Below are positions 46,401 to 59,000 of a stretch of 64,000 bases of DNA, one piece after another. The notes under the pieces were generated by a model, which was not told where the DNA came from, did no database searches, and was given only the letters and a program-made list of their open reading frames with translations. This DNA comes from Sitta carolinensis. Taxonomy: Eukaryota; Chordata; Aves; Passeriformes; Sittidae. Both the position numbers and the translations under genes were made by a program. The stretch's first letter is position 1, and the number at the start of each line of letters is the position of its first letter. The DNA lies in assembly GCA_032173965.1 (NCBI GenBank), contig CM063288.1, positions 11,326,501 through 11,390,500 on the forward strand. Reading direction: 5' to 3'.

Positions 46401-47900
46401 TGCACAGAACGTGTGCACATATGGCTGTGACTTTTAAGGTGTTGAAGACTTTTAAGAATGAGGCTTTTGTGCTGTTCTTTGGTGAATCTGAACATGGTTA
46501 CAGATGTGGATATGTGTTAATAAAGTGGTTAAACTTTTGAAAGACATACTGAGGTAAGGCCAGGTCAAGTGGGACTTCCACTTTTCCAGACAGTGAACGA
46601 GAGCATGATGTATCTTGAAGTACAACTCTTAGCCCATGGTTGCTACCTGCAGGACCATAGTACACCAGTTTGTGAAGCAGCATTAACAATCCACTTTGGA
46701 TTATCTCTGTAGATTAAGATAATTATTGTATGGTAAACATGTCCATGTGGAAGAGCCCTAAGCAGCACTATATGTGTGCAGACTGGTGTTTGCCACACAT
46801 GGTATTTAGTAGCTGCATCATCCTGCTGACATTGGCACAGCTTCTGTAGGTGGAAGCCATGCACAGGGTGGGGTGACAGGAGATAAGAGGTTCATAAAGG
46901 TGAAAGCTGGACAAGCAGGCTGAGATGAAATCTTTTACTGCACACCATCTATAGGACTTCCCCAGATTGATTTGTTCCATCCAATGCTTCTCTCTTTTAA
47001 GAGCAGTTTCTAGCTCCTAAGCCCTGTGAACCAAACTTTGCATTTGCCACTGGCTGTCACCATCAGTTGCCTCTCTGTCTGCCAGTGTGGCGGCAGCACT
47101 GCTGCCTCACACTGCCGTGTTGGATAGCTGGACACAATGCTGTGTGAGTGATGAGGAATGTGCTTCCTGTGCTTGGTACATCCCCTTCCACTCAGTGGGA
47201 ATCAGGTGCTCGACTGAGTCACAACAGCGCCTCACACAGGGTCAAGGTATCAAAGTTGAGGCAGTAAATGCTGCTTCAAGTTGAATTCCTGCCTTGTAGC
47301 ACAGCTCCAGCTCATAATTAACACTGGACTGGAGCAGAGCTGTAATGGGAGTGTGAGTGGCTGTGGCTTGGGGCAGGTGATAGATCTCCCTCAGCTTCTT
47401 CATCAAGGATGTGTGTGGGTCAAACGATAAGGAGTTTATAGGAAAGCGCAGAAAGATGGGTTGAGAGTCTTATCAGGCAACAGGATAGCAGAAGGTGTTC
47501 TGTGGCAGGAAGAGGCTGTTCTTTAGCGCCTAAGAGAGCATGTAGCACGGGTGGCTGTACTTAGGAGTTCAGAGGAGAGTTCACACAAAGGCAGCAGGGT
47601 AATACAGGGGAGCAGGGAACAGGCAGGATGAGGTGACAGCTAGAACTGATGAATGGCAGTTATGTATTGGCTTGGAAAGTCTTTGAGTGGGAGCCTCACA
47701 TACGAATGCCTGGAGCTTTTGAAAGTCAGCACATCAAGCATCGAAGCAGCAGGTGGGCAGCATGACTCCACATGAGGAAGAACAGGCAGCAGAATGCTTG
47801 GCTCCTAAAGAGGTTCTGCTCTTACCCTGTCCTCTCCTCTCTGCCCATTTTACCATTCCTGCATCTGGAAAAAGCAATGCCCTTGTATAGTGCCTTTGGC
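40401..47900. other. Intergenic or first-intron DNA
   Basis: Mostly unrecognisable single-copy-looking sequence. It holds a MIR-like relic (40.9-41.06 kb) and a series of minus-strand open patches between 41.3 and 44.9 kb that look faintly protein-like but that I cannot identify (see findings). No convincing exon of GOLGB1 is seen. Confidence 0.5.
40890..41062 (-). repeat. MIR-like ancient SINE relic
   Basis: CTCTCAAAATGCTTCACAGA, then TTATTGATCCCATTTTACAG and ATGAAGGAGC, a ggttaagt-like AGATTTAAGTCAAA, and a final AAGGTGCTCTT follow the antisense MIR consensus in order. This is the better preserved of two such relics in the window. Confidence 0.6.
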
Positions 47901-50682
47901 TTTAGGGAAGTTCCTACAGTGTTGAATTTGCCCCATAGATTTTAATTAATCTCCACTGTGATAGTAATGAGAGCCAGTGGAATTGTACTGATTTTATTTC
48001 CTTTTAATTTGTTATGATGCTCTGGATGCAGATTAACTTTCCCAGCTCGATACATATTATTGATTCATCCTGCCTCGTGTTGCAGTAAATGGCTTGAAGA
48101 GGGGTGGGCTGATTTCACTGTAGTTTCTCCTGGTAGCTCTGTACCCCATGCAGTATCCTCCTCAAGCTGGCAGTAGTCAAAATTATGTATCCTTGCTTGC
48201 TTTTGAGCAGGTTGTGTACATCCATGTAAATGAGGGTAAACACCAGCCTATGACACTGCTTCTCTGTATGCAACAGTCCAGGTCTCCCAGCTGCCTTTCT
48301 GTTTGATGTACAGACTGTGAGAACAGATCAGTGATCATTTGATGCAGGTGAGCCTGCTGCTAGGCCCAGCACACGGAGATGGTCCTCACCAATGGGAACT
48401 GTGTTCCAGGGAGGAGAGCTGCAGTCAGAGGTGTCTTCCAGCAGTGCTCTTTCATGTACACAGCTGTCCAGGAAGCCATTGGCAGTGGCCAGCCTCCTTT
48501 TCCCATGCCCACATCCCTGCTGAGCATGGCTGATAGCCACAAGGTAGTTGTGGGGCATGGAGCAGCAGGAAGATGCTTATCCTCCTAGCCTTCCTCCCAG
48601 CGAGGGAACATGACAGCAAAGCTGCTTATGTGGGACTACACTCTACTGAGGGAGTCTCCTCTACTTTATTTGGAGAAAGATCCAGCACTCCTTGATGCAG
48701 AATATTTAATGTCTTTTTTCTCTACTCTTACATCACTAAAGTTATAATGGGGATGAGAAACTGAGCCTGTGCTCTCTTAGTACAAAACCCTAACAGTTTG
48801 TGATCAGGAGGCTGAGCCTGTGTCTTGCTGCTTGTAACAGGGATGAGTACAAGATGATCTGCAGTCTCTATAGCAGGAATTTGCATCACAGGCTCAGTGA
48901 CAGCCCTGGCTCAGTGGAGCCAGGCTGGGTGTGCCAGTGCATTGGTGCAAGTACCTGACTGGCCCCAGCCAGGAACCACCTGCTATCTCTGCTCCACATA
49001 ACCTGCTGCTCCCAGCTGAGAGTGGTTTTCTGGTCCTGCTGCTCCACCTAACTGAGTCAGCTCACAGGGCAGTGCAGTGCTTGGAAGGAGTAGGGGGTCT
49101 TCTGTGCCCCGTAGTGTTCCTGTCCTACATCATCTTGGATAGGAGAGATTCAAAGAAGAATCAGCAAAGATTCAAAGATTTCAAAGAAGTTGGACTCAGC
49201 AGTCCTACATCCCGCTACATGCCAGCCCATTGGCACGGACTGTAGAAGGAAACCTGGTGTGTTCTAAGGCTCATCTTAGAAATCTTCCTCACCCATTCTC
49301 AAAACACTGCTTTGTCGTGTTTTACTTCTGTGTGTCCTTGGAGCATGAGACCTCTGTGCCCCTCAGCAAGTCCAGAGGGACACTGACTGCATTGCATGAG
49401 TGTCACATCACCACAGGCCATCAGGTGTTCAAATGCGGTCATTGCACTGCCAATGAGTAGCCCAACAACTCAGTGATTATTGTCTGGTTGCTGATGATGG
49501 TTATCAGTGCCTTGAGGCAGAAACTGAACCTAGGCCAGAGTAGCTTTGCCTGAAATTAAAGTCTGAACAGTCCCTTCAGATGTGAAATGTTACTTGCTTC
49601 TCTTGCAAAATTATCCACCAGTTCTTTGGACAACTCTAATGCACAGGAACAAGGGCACTGACCCTGCAGCACTGGGCAAGATAAAGCAGTGAAGAGGTGA
49701 ATATCAGTTGGTTGTGTCACACAGCTGACTTCAGGACATAGAAGCCTGTATCTAATTAAAGCAGCCGGGCAATTAACATCAAAACAGTTGAGTCTGCTCT
49801 TAACCTAGTGCATGTCAACATGGCTGTTGCAGCTGCGAAGGTAGCCTCAGATTTATCTGAGTGGGTTTGCCCTTGCACCCTTTATCTCCATCTTGCAGAA
49901 GATGCATTTCCACACTTTTCTGTGTGTAATTTGTCCCTAGAAGCATAGTGGCAGCAATCTTCTCTTTTCCTTGATCTCCAAAGATACCCTGTGCACCTGC
50001 CTGCCAACATCCTGCTTATGTGGGCCCCTGAACATTGAGGAACTTCTCTCACCAGCTTCACAAAAGATACTGGACAAAATATTTGGAAAATGCTTTATAG
50101 AAGACCAGAAAAAAAGAATTAAGCAGAAAAACTGAGGTGAATTGGTACACGGTGAAAAGTCAGATACAGAGGATTAGATCCCAAACCTCATCATCCTGCA
50201 GGGCAGAATCCTGCAGACCCTCAGCTATGGACACCCATCATGCATTAGCCCAGCAGTGTCATTATGTCCTTGTACCTGGCAGCACTTCTCCAGGATACTT
50301 GGCATTCATTTAGGAGGAGCAAAAGCTTTGGGGCCTAATGATTCACCAGAGAAGGAGCTTATGCTGCCTTAGGCAGAGCAGTACAAATACACATTTTTTG
50401 GCTTAGTTCCATCATATCCTTAAAGAAAGTAAAAAAGCATTTAGCATTTCATTTTCTTTTTGCTGTATAGACAAAGCCAGGTTTCACACTTAGCTGGGCC
50501 ATCAGTGGCACCGAGTGTGCCTTCAGCATTCCACCACTGAGGACAGAACTGGGAGAAAGGCCCTTTTGCTCCCTCGCTTGTACCCCAGAAAAACAAATGT
50601 GTCTCTTCAGGCAATTTATGAACTCTTTTGTGATCCAAGCCATTGCAGTATCTCAATTTCATCTATTTTATATCTCTTAGGT

Positions 50683-50707
50683 TAAAACAAAACAAAACAA
50701 AAACAAA
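50683..50707. repeat. (AAAAC)n simple repeat
   Basis: About five imperfect units of A4-5C. Simple-sequence DNA with no sign of function. Confidence 0.85.
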
Positions 50708-51370
50708 CTTTAAGAAAAACATCTAAGTTTTCCTACTCTTGATTTATACCATTTGCCTTCCTTTCTGCCTGGAATAAGAAGTAGGCTGCTTTTTGTTCTT
50801 CTCTTAACATTTTTTTTCACTATTTAGGCTGGGAAATGAACTCTATCCCAGCTAAAACCAGGTGTGTGTTTGAAGAGGCTTCAGCTCCCACCCTTCCCCA
50901 AGAGGGTTTGCATTGAAATTGACTTCTAATATATTTCTGAAAAAAATGGGATTGCATTGGAATTGGTAGAATTCTTGCTTCCCTACTTCTCTTTCATCCC
51001 CTACTTCTCTTGCAGTCCCTACCTCACAGAAACACTTGAAAGGAAATGGCATTTCCTCCAGGATTTGTGATTTTGTGATTTTTTGTTGTTGGTTTGGGGT
51101 TTTTTTAATAATAAAATCCTTTACTCTCACCTCCCATTGGGAATTCCCTGAAATACTCTCACCTGAGTGTACCTCAGGGATGATGCCTTACTTAGAGAAA
51201 ATGCATTAAATACCAGCTGGTCTCCTACAGGAACAAAGCAAAGGAAGCCACACAGCAGCTGCTGATGTCTGGCAGGTCAGAGGGACACAGTGCCTCCTAA
51301 ACCATTCCCAAGGAAATTGTGCATCAACACTAGTCAGGTGCCCTTTTCCAGAAGAGAACAGATGATTGTT

Positions 51371-51403
51371 TTAAAAAAAAAAAAAAAAAAATTAAAAAAA
51401 ATT
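51371..51403. repeat. A-rich homopolymer tract
   Basis: A long A run followed by TTAAAAAAAATTTAAATAAG. It could be the tail of a lost retro-insertion, but no body is recognisable beside it. Confidence 0.8.
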
Positions 51404-54400
51404 TAAATAAGAAAAGAATAGGAGAAGAAAACGATGAAGGATCAAAAGCAGCTGCAAAGACAGAATCACACACAGAGTTATGCTAGTGGTGGGTAAAGAG
51501 AGGCATGTATGGGTCATGGACTGATCTTCTGAAACCATAGTCCTGTCTTTGCCCACATACCTGTGTTTCCTTGCCATTTCAGAGGGGAAGGCACAGTGTC
51601 CCTCAGGGCACATGTCCCTGGGCCATGCCAGCTTGTGCTCAGACAGTGGCTTGGAGCTCTTACACTTGAGCACAGGTCTCAGAATTAAATTAATTTCACA
51701 TAATTACATTTCAGTGTTAGGAAACCTTATCTGACTTTCCTTGGTTCTCAGAGACTGCCAGGAGAGTTTTGCAGATGCTGGAAGGTAGTTTTATTTTGGC
51801 CTCTTACAGGTAATAGAGCTGAAACACAGGAGTTAGAGTGTCTTTTCTCAGGAGATCAGGGACCAGACATCAGTCTCATATGTTACCAAATTACAGTTTG
51901 TTCACAGCATCTCCCACTCTGCAGCTGCGAGAGTTACAGTATTTGCTTCATTCATGCACTTCAGGGTGAGAAGTCACAACTTCAGTTTGTGGCTTCTCCA
52001 AATCGTCTTAACCTATGTTCACAAAAAGCTCAGGAGTGTAAATCAATGTCCTGTGACCTCCTGCAGAAAGGCTATTAACAGACAGGAAGAAGAAAAAGCG
52101 CTGCCTCCATTTCAAGGCAAGGGTGAGTTGGCTTTAATTTTTAAAGCACTTTCACAAATGATTGATGCAGCAGTATTTTTGGAGAGGAGAAAAAACCGAC
52201 AGTCTTCTGGTGCTATGTCAAATGTCTCATGATGCCAGTAGTACATCAGAGTACCTTTACCAACATACTTCAGATACTTGAGGCCTGGCTAAAATCATCT
52301 ACTCTGACTGAAGCAGGACTGGCATCTGAAAGTAAAATCTGGCTTAAAGAAAACAACAAGGGTATTCATTAGTATCTTAGGTCAAAGGCTGTCTTGTGTC
52401 CAGCTGTCTTAATGATCTGGAGGTGCTGTACCATCAGCACCTCACAAATACCTACATGCCTGGTGGAGGACAAAGGAAGGCAATGCAAACCAGAGCTGGA
52501 GCTGAGAATAGTACTGGCTGTGAGGCCCGTTTCCATCATCACCAGCTGGAAAGAGAGAAAGTAATGGACTTCAGGGAGGGTCTATAGCTGTGGATAGGGG
52601 AGACCCCATGCCAGCAGCTGGGAAGCAGATTCATTACATTAATTGTTTTTTCCTCTTTGTTTATTAACTACAATTCCTCTGACCTCTGTAGGAGGACATA
52701 CAGGAAGAGGAATATCAGCCATTTTATGACACCAGTGGAGTTGAAGGAGAGCTCTTGGTTCATCAAGTGGGACCAGATTAAGTTAGCAGGATTCTGTTCC
52801 AGGGCTTCTGATATGCTTCCAAAATCCAGCCCAGCCACTGCCCAGGCTGTGGGTAATTTGATTCTGCTGGTGCTGACAAAAGCCCTGAGCAGCAGCAGAG
52901 ATTTCACGTCAAAATCTGTGTACTCAAATAGTAATGCCTACTTCTTAGCATGGCAGGCTGATTTATTTTCAAGCGTAATGATCAGAAAAGCAAGGCAACA
53001 CCTTCAGACATCCCTAGCTTGTGGTGAGTATTGAAAACTGAACCCAATGCCAGTAAGAATTGTGAAAAATGGAGCCATTATATTCTACAGAAGTTGATGG
53101 CTGAAGCAGAATGTTTCATGCCCTGGAAAATATCTGTGACATTAGCTGGCTGGCTTCCATTTGAGAGACGTGGGTGATTTTTGCAGCTGGATGACCTCAG
53201 CATCTCACTTCACATGGAGAAAGCCCTTCAATCTTTAACTAGCCAATCTTTGACTTCATCTTATTTAAAGTTTTTAGGCACTGTGCAGTGCTAAAGAGGA
53301 TCTTGCTGAGCTCCTATTACCTCAGCAGCAGCTGATATGTAATGAATTATTCAAGGCTAGCCAGTTCCTTCATCAATTTTAATAAATCAAGTTTTCCACC
53401 ATGTTCTCAGCAGTGCTGCCAGCTGGGATATGATGATGTAAGCCCATTATTCCTTGGGGCCTTTTTCATTTGGTCCAGGTTTACATACCTGAGGGCCTTG
53501 ATAATAACCAAGGGATTAGCAACTTGGGGTAGATCTACAGTGAGCAGAGGAGACAACAGAATGCCTCTGTCTCCCAGAAGGTCACAAAGCTCTGTCTTTG
53601 CACAGGGAAGATGGCTTTGCATCTACAGAAACAGACTCAGCTGCTGTATGCTGACCCCCAGAGCATATAGCCCTTCAGGCAGATGGCCTGCACACCACAG
53701 CAGCTGAAAGGCACTTCCCATCTTGCGCACAGGCTCACTCTCATGGAATTGTTCCTACATCTCTAATATTTCTCCAAAGCAGGCACACTGTGATGGTTAT
53801 GAACCAGTCCCATTTAGGCAGCAGTTATGTGGATCAGCCATCAATGTAACACATGCACAATATTAATGCATACACAACTATTAATGTAAACACAAGCAGC
53901 ATCTTTCCTACACTGCAGACTTCCCATCCAGGCTGCTGATAAACCTCACAGAGCAATAGCTTCCACAGCCATCACTGAGCTGAGCTGGTGGCTGTTGTGA
54001 AGTGTCTTTCCCTGGGCTTCTGCTCAAACTCAACAATAGAAAATGCTTCCTTAAACTGAAGTGCTTGTAGCACTTTCTGTACATCCCTTGAATAGACAGG
54101 AGCACACTTCTCTCTATTCATTATCAACCTTAAAATTGCTCATTCTGTTTTTCACTTCTCTCATGGACACATAGAAACCAATTTCATAATAGAGTCAAAG
54201 GCAAAAAGATGTTCTTCACCCTGTAGAATTTATTTTTATTACATTGTGCTGCACTGCATGAAGAGGTGAGAAAGGAAGAAACGGGTCTTTCTCTTCTCCT
54301 CTACAGAACTGCTGGATCACCCAGGGTAGGGTATTTCTCCAGCCCAGGTCTTGTAGAGGATTTAGGAGTTACAGTCCTTATCCCTCCTGTACAGAAGACA

Positions 54401-57400
54401 TGCAGTTTTTACTGGAGAGAAGCAGAGCCTTCAGCCCAAACCCATTTATACTGTGGCTGCATTCAGCTCTGATTCGTCTGCATTCTGAGAACTTAGATTG
54501 TCATGAGGACATGATCAGATAACTGCACTTTACAGCATGTGCAATGAGGGCAGAAATCTCCATAGGTGCTTTTATTATCATGTATTTTAGGAGAGGGAAG
54601 ATGAATTGCTGAGGAGGAGAGAGGGTGGACACAAGCAGTGCTAAGAATTAATTATTTACAGTCCTGGTGATAAATTCAGTGCATGAATTAGTCCGTGAAT
54701 ATCTAACCTGCAGCATCTCTGTGGTACATCCTCATGAATGTGCTGCTGGTGAGGCATCCAAGCACAGCAGTTTATCCACAAAGCTGGCACCAAAGCTCAG
54801 TTTGATTGATAGATGAAAGACAGACCTTGCTAAAGGAAGGTCACAATTATGAGATATTTATTGAATTGCTCTTTGGGGATCGACCATAAAAGAATAGTGC
54901 CTGATTGTGAGAAGTATGAGGGTGGCTCCTCACAGTGTATTAAATAGCAATAGCCATATATCAGTGTTTCAAGAAGTGGGAAGGATGTTTGCAGATCCTG
55001 CAACTATTGCACCTGCTGGTTCTTCAAGTCTGCCTCAGACAGACACAGGATTGTTTCCCATACCTAAGCCATTCCCCCTAATCATCACACCCCCATTTCA
55101 TTTTTGGAGTTACACCATGCTGTTTGTTGGACCCAGAGTATTTTAGCTCCTTTATACCCTCATTAATCCTGAAGCTCTTTAATTCTCCCTGTGTATTTTT
55201 CCCCTGATCAGTTTTGTGCAATTCTTAGCTTGTCATTTTTATTTACTACTTTTTATCTTCCCAGTGTTTACGCACTATAACATGCTTGTTTTCACTTTCC
55301 CAATAAACAAGGATCCTATTTTTTTTCAAACCAATATATTTACTTTCCTCAGCCACAGATTGTGGCTTTTTGAACATTTAGGGGAAAAAAAAGTGTTCCA
55401 AATTATCATTTGTATTTTTCTACTCAAATTTCCCCTTATTACCTGGCTCTGTTGTTCTCAGCTCTCTGAAGCTGACATTTTGGATTTGTAATGAGGGGTA
55501 ATTGGTCTGCCCTGGGCTCTGTTCGCACACAGCAAATGTAACTGTGTAGTGATCATTGGTAACTAAGCAACCAGTTATGTTTTATTTCTGTGATCAATTC
55601 CTTGCTATCTGTCAAGATTAAGTCTAACACAGCATGTTTCCACAAGGGATACAACAATTTGTGGAGTTAAGAACCCATCATCTAAAGGACTAAGAGCAAC
55701 AGCAGCACAAGGCTCCTGACTTACTTCTCTGAATGCAGCCTTTTAGAGACGTGGAACCTTTTTGTTTCAGTGCATGGGAAAGTTTAATGGTCTTAGAGGT
55801 TAAGGTAGAAGTTCATTGGCTGACACATTTTATTCCTGCAATTCAGGCAGTGACAGCCAACCTATATATTTACCTGTTATCTGTTAAAACAAATTGTTAA
55901 CATTCAGAGGCTCTCTTTGCTAGTCAGAAGGCCAAGTGTTAACAGGCTTGAGTTGTTTTGCTTGTACACCCTGGAAGGTTACCCAGCAGTGGTCACTGCA
56001 GGGGAGCTTCAAAAACTCTTGATTTCTTCTCACTCATTCCTTGGGAAAATTTGTTTCTTCTGTTTAACTGTGGATAATAGCAATTTCAAGGGCTTGGAAG
56101 ACTCTTTGTCAGGAAGCAAGTAAGGACGGACATCTCCAGGAGGGAAGGTGAGGTAGAAGCCAGACTACAGAGCAGGTTGAGACAGGAACCTTTGAAAAGG
56201 GTCACAGTCCTACTGCTCCTAAACAGGAAGGGGAGAGTGGGTCCCATGATTGGATCTTTTTTCATCCAACAGGCCTCAGAGAAACCTGTAGTTCCAACAC
56301 AGCTCTGATGTCACCCAAGAAGCAAAGCCAAGCAGCTCAGAACAAGCACACACATACAGCATAAGCCAAGTAAGGGCCAGGGCTTAAATGCAGCTCCCAG
56401 GCCAATGGGTGGCAGGAGCATAGGTGAAAGTCTCAGTTGAGGGTGGTCAAGGTAATTAGAGGCAGCGGTACAACATTCTTCAGACTAGCTTGAATCTGCT
56501 CTGCTACCCAAATTCTGTTCCAGAGGGATCACTAGGAGACATTTCATAGAAAAGAAGTCCATTTTAGCTTCATGCAGGAAAGAAAATGTGGTCCATCTTG
56601 AGCAGATTGTAACAACTCTTCCACCACTGTCTACAGCAAGTGTTGCGTGGTGCTTAGAAAGAAATCTTTAGAAGCTCCATCTCCAGACTCAGTTTGCAAC
56701 TTATTTTTGTTGCTGCTTGCTGAAACAAGCCATGTGGATTTTGTACTGAATGTTGCTTAACTGCTAATGTGCAAGTGTATTTAGAGGTGGAAAATGTGCA
56801 ATAGTAAATGGAAATGAGTGGGGGTTTTGGTTCAGATTACACAGGCAAGTGCAGTGAAGCAGATGTGCCAGTGTGTTAGTCAGGAAGTTTCATTATCTGG
56901 GGCCTCAGGTTCAGATCTTGATTGGTTTATTTTCTGCACTTGCTTGTGCTGTCTGACTCTGTCAACATGTTTGCCAGCAGATGTAGAGAATCTTGAAGAC
57001 TTCAGCCATTGTTAAAACCACCCCCCCCAACATACAGTCTGATCTGGGTTATACTGTAAACCAGTCAGGACAGCAACCTTTATTCTTTGGGGTCCTGTAG
57101 GTACAAAGGTACATGTCAGAGTTATTTGCATCAATTTAGGAAAGTTATATTGTAGTCTAGTAGCTGACAGAGCAGCCTGCTATAGCTAGTAGATGTAGGA
57201 GATTATTTTACTTTTTTTTTAAATCCTTGCAGAAAACCAGAAAGTCCTGAGTATGTGGGAGTTTGTGATCAGTGTTCTCTGTCAGGGACGGTGACACGAT
57301 TCATACTGGCAGTGTGTCACAGCTCCTGTTGTGCCTGCCCCAGTCAGGGAGCAGGAACTTCCCCTGTGCTCAGGCAACAGGTATTTGAGCTGGATCTGAA

Positions 57401-58924
57401 AGTTCTGGACTGAATCCCATCTGGCATCAGATGAGCTGATATCTGCATAGTAACTGGCTGTGTTAAACCATCTCCTACTTTACTTTTTATTTTTCAGTGT
57501 TTGGGGAATTTACTCATAGAGCCTCAAGCAAAAAAAAACAATCCAAGTTGAGCAGAGATGGAAATTTTTCACAAAGCTGTAGATAAGGCATTCCCTTTGA
57601 TGATAATACCACAATTTTATCTGCTCTGATTAAAAGGTTAATTAGATTTAGACCTCTTATGCACAAAGAAAAAATGACAGCATCCTGACAGATTTTTACA
57701 GCTTGCTCAGAGGTTGTCATACATCTAATCCACTGTGGTCACTACAGTCCCCTCTTCTCTCACAGCCTGATGCCTCTTTCTTACAGCCTCACCTGCACAT
57801 TAAACAGCAGCCATAAAGCCTTTTGCCACTGGTCCTGCCAGCTGACGAGTCCTTTTTAAAGCCTTCTCATTGCATCCTGTGCATTTCTCTTTGCATGGGG
57901 AAGTAGTTAGCTTTGAATGTCACCCAGTCCTATCGAGGCAAGTGGGAAGATGGATTATGTTGGCAGCAATCCATCCATCTGTTCATCTGCCAGCCCTAAT
58001 GTTTAGCTTTTCAAGCTCCCAGTTGTCTTAAATAATGCTGACCTACAGGGTCTGGGGTGGGAAATGTCACATAGCTCGTTCAGTCTTCCATTTCTTAAGT
58101 GGTAATTTAGCTTTCTGAGGTGTTATAGATACATGCAAGAATTGTTGATGGACGGTACTTAGGGGGTTGAGGTTAAATTCTTTTCTGAGATGCTGTGTTG
58201 CATGAGACTCTTACCACAATGTTGGCTGCAGCATCTCCACTGTATCTTCTCATAGTACTCCTTAAAAAAGGTGTTTACAAAGGATTCATGTCTGTTTCCC
58301 ATGAGGGATTAGATGTCTGCATGGACAGTGTTTCCTCTTTTGATTGGTATTACAAAGTTGTATCAATAGCATGGTTTTGCCTCCTTGCTATGCAGCTTTC
58401 AGTAGGTGTGTGTACTTTGTGACACAAAGGCTGCACACATTGGGTGCTGTATTAATAAAAGAACCATGGCTGGTTGCCTACAGGTCTGCCTTGATACTTT
58501 TGGTTCAGTCTTTAGCACTACTTCGGTAAAATAAATGTGCATGCAAGAACTCTCATCAGCTAGGATGATCTGTGTTTTATTTTTTCCCAGTTGCAAAAAA
58601 AAAAAAATAAAGGTTAACAAGAATGTAGCAACCTTCATTGGGCTCTTGGAATATTTTGCAAAATGGCGTGAAAGTATTGATACCTAACTCAGGCTGTGAG
58701 AACGCAGAGCTGGTTGGGAACTGCCAGCTTCAGACCTGCAGCAAGTTTCTGGCATAAGAAGTGACATGGAATGTCTTGTGCTTCTGGATCCAGGGTGGGT
58801 CTTCATCCCACTTAATGTCATGGGTTCTATATGATGTTGCAAATATTCAAGACCAGCAACACATGGAAAAGGAATCTGATTCACTATCCTTCTCCCTCAC
58901 TCTCTTAGGAAGAGCTGCAAAATT

Positions 58925-59000
58925 GATGCATTTATTCTTTTATTCTTTATTATTTATTTATTATCACTAATTAATTATTTTATTTTTATTTATTCTTTTG
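58925..59000. repeat. AT-rich simple repeat (TTTAT/TTATT type)
   Basis: Dense imperfect TTTATT and ATTATTTATT units over about 75 bases. Low-complexity DNA. Confidence 0.8.

Larger units (their letters stand above)
47901..56000. other. Intergenic or intronic DNA with simple repeats
   Basis: Contains the AAAAC-type run at 50683-50707, a poly(A) run near 51371-51390 and a pyrimidine near-repeat at about 50982-51021 (CCCTACTTCTCTT twice). Open frames up to about 125 codons occur but lack splice context or recognisable homology. I found no gene. Confidence 0.5.

Noticed and set aside
52657..53034. 125-codon plus-strand open frame
   Set aside because: No homology, no acceptor/donor pair framing it, and unremarkable composition.
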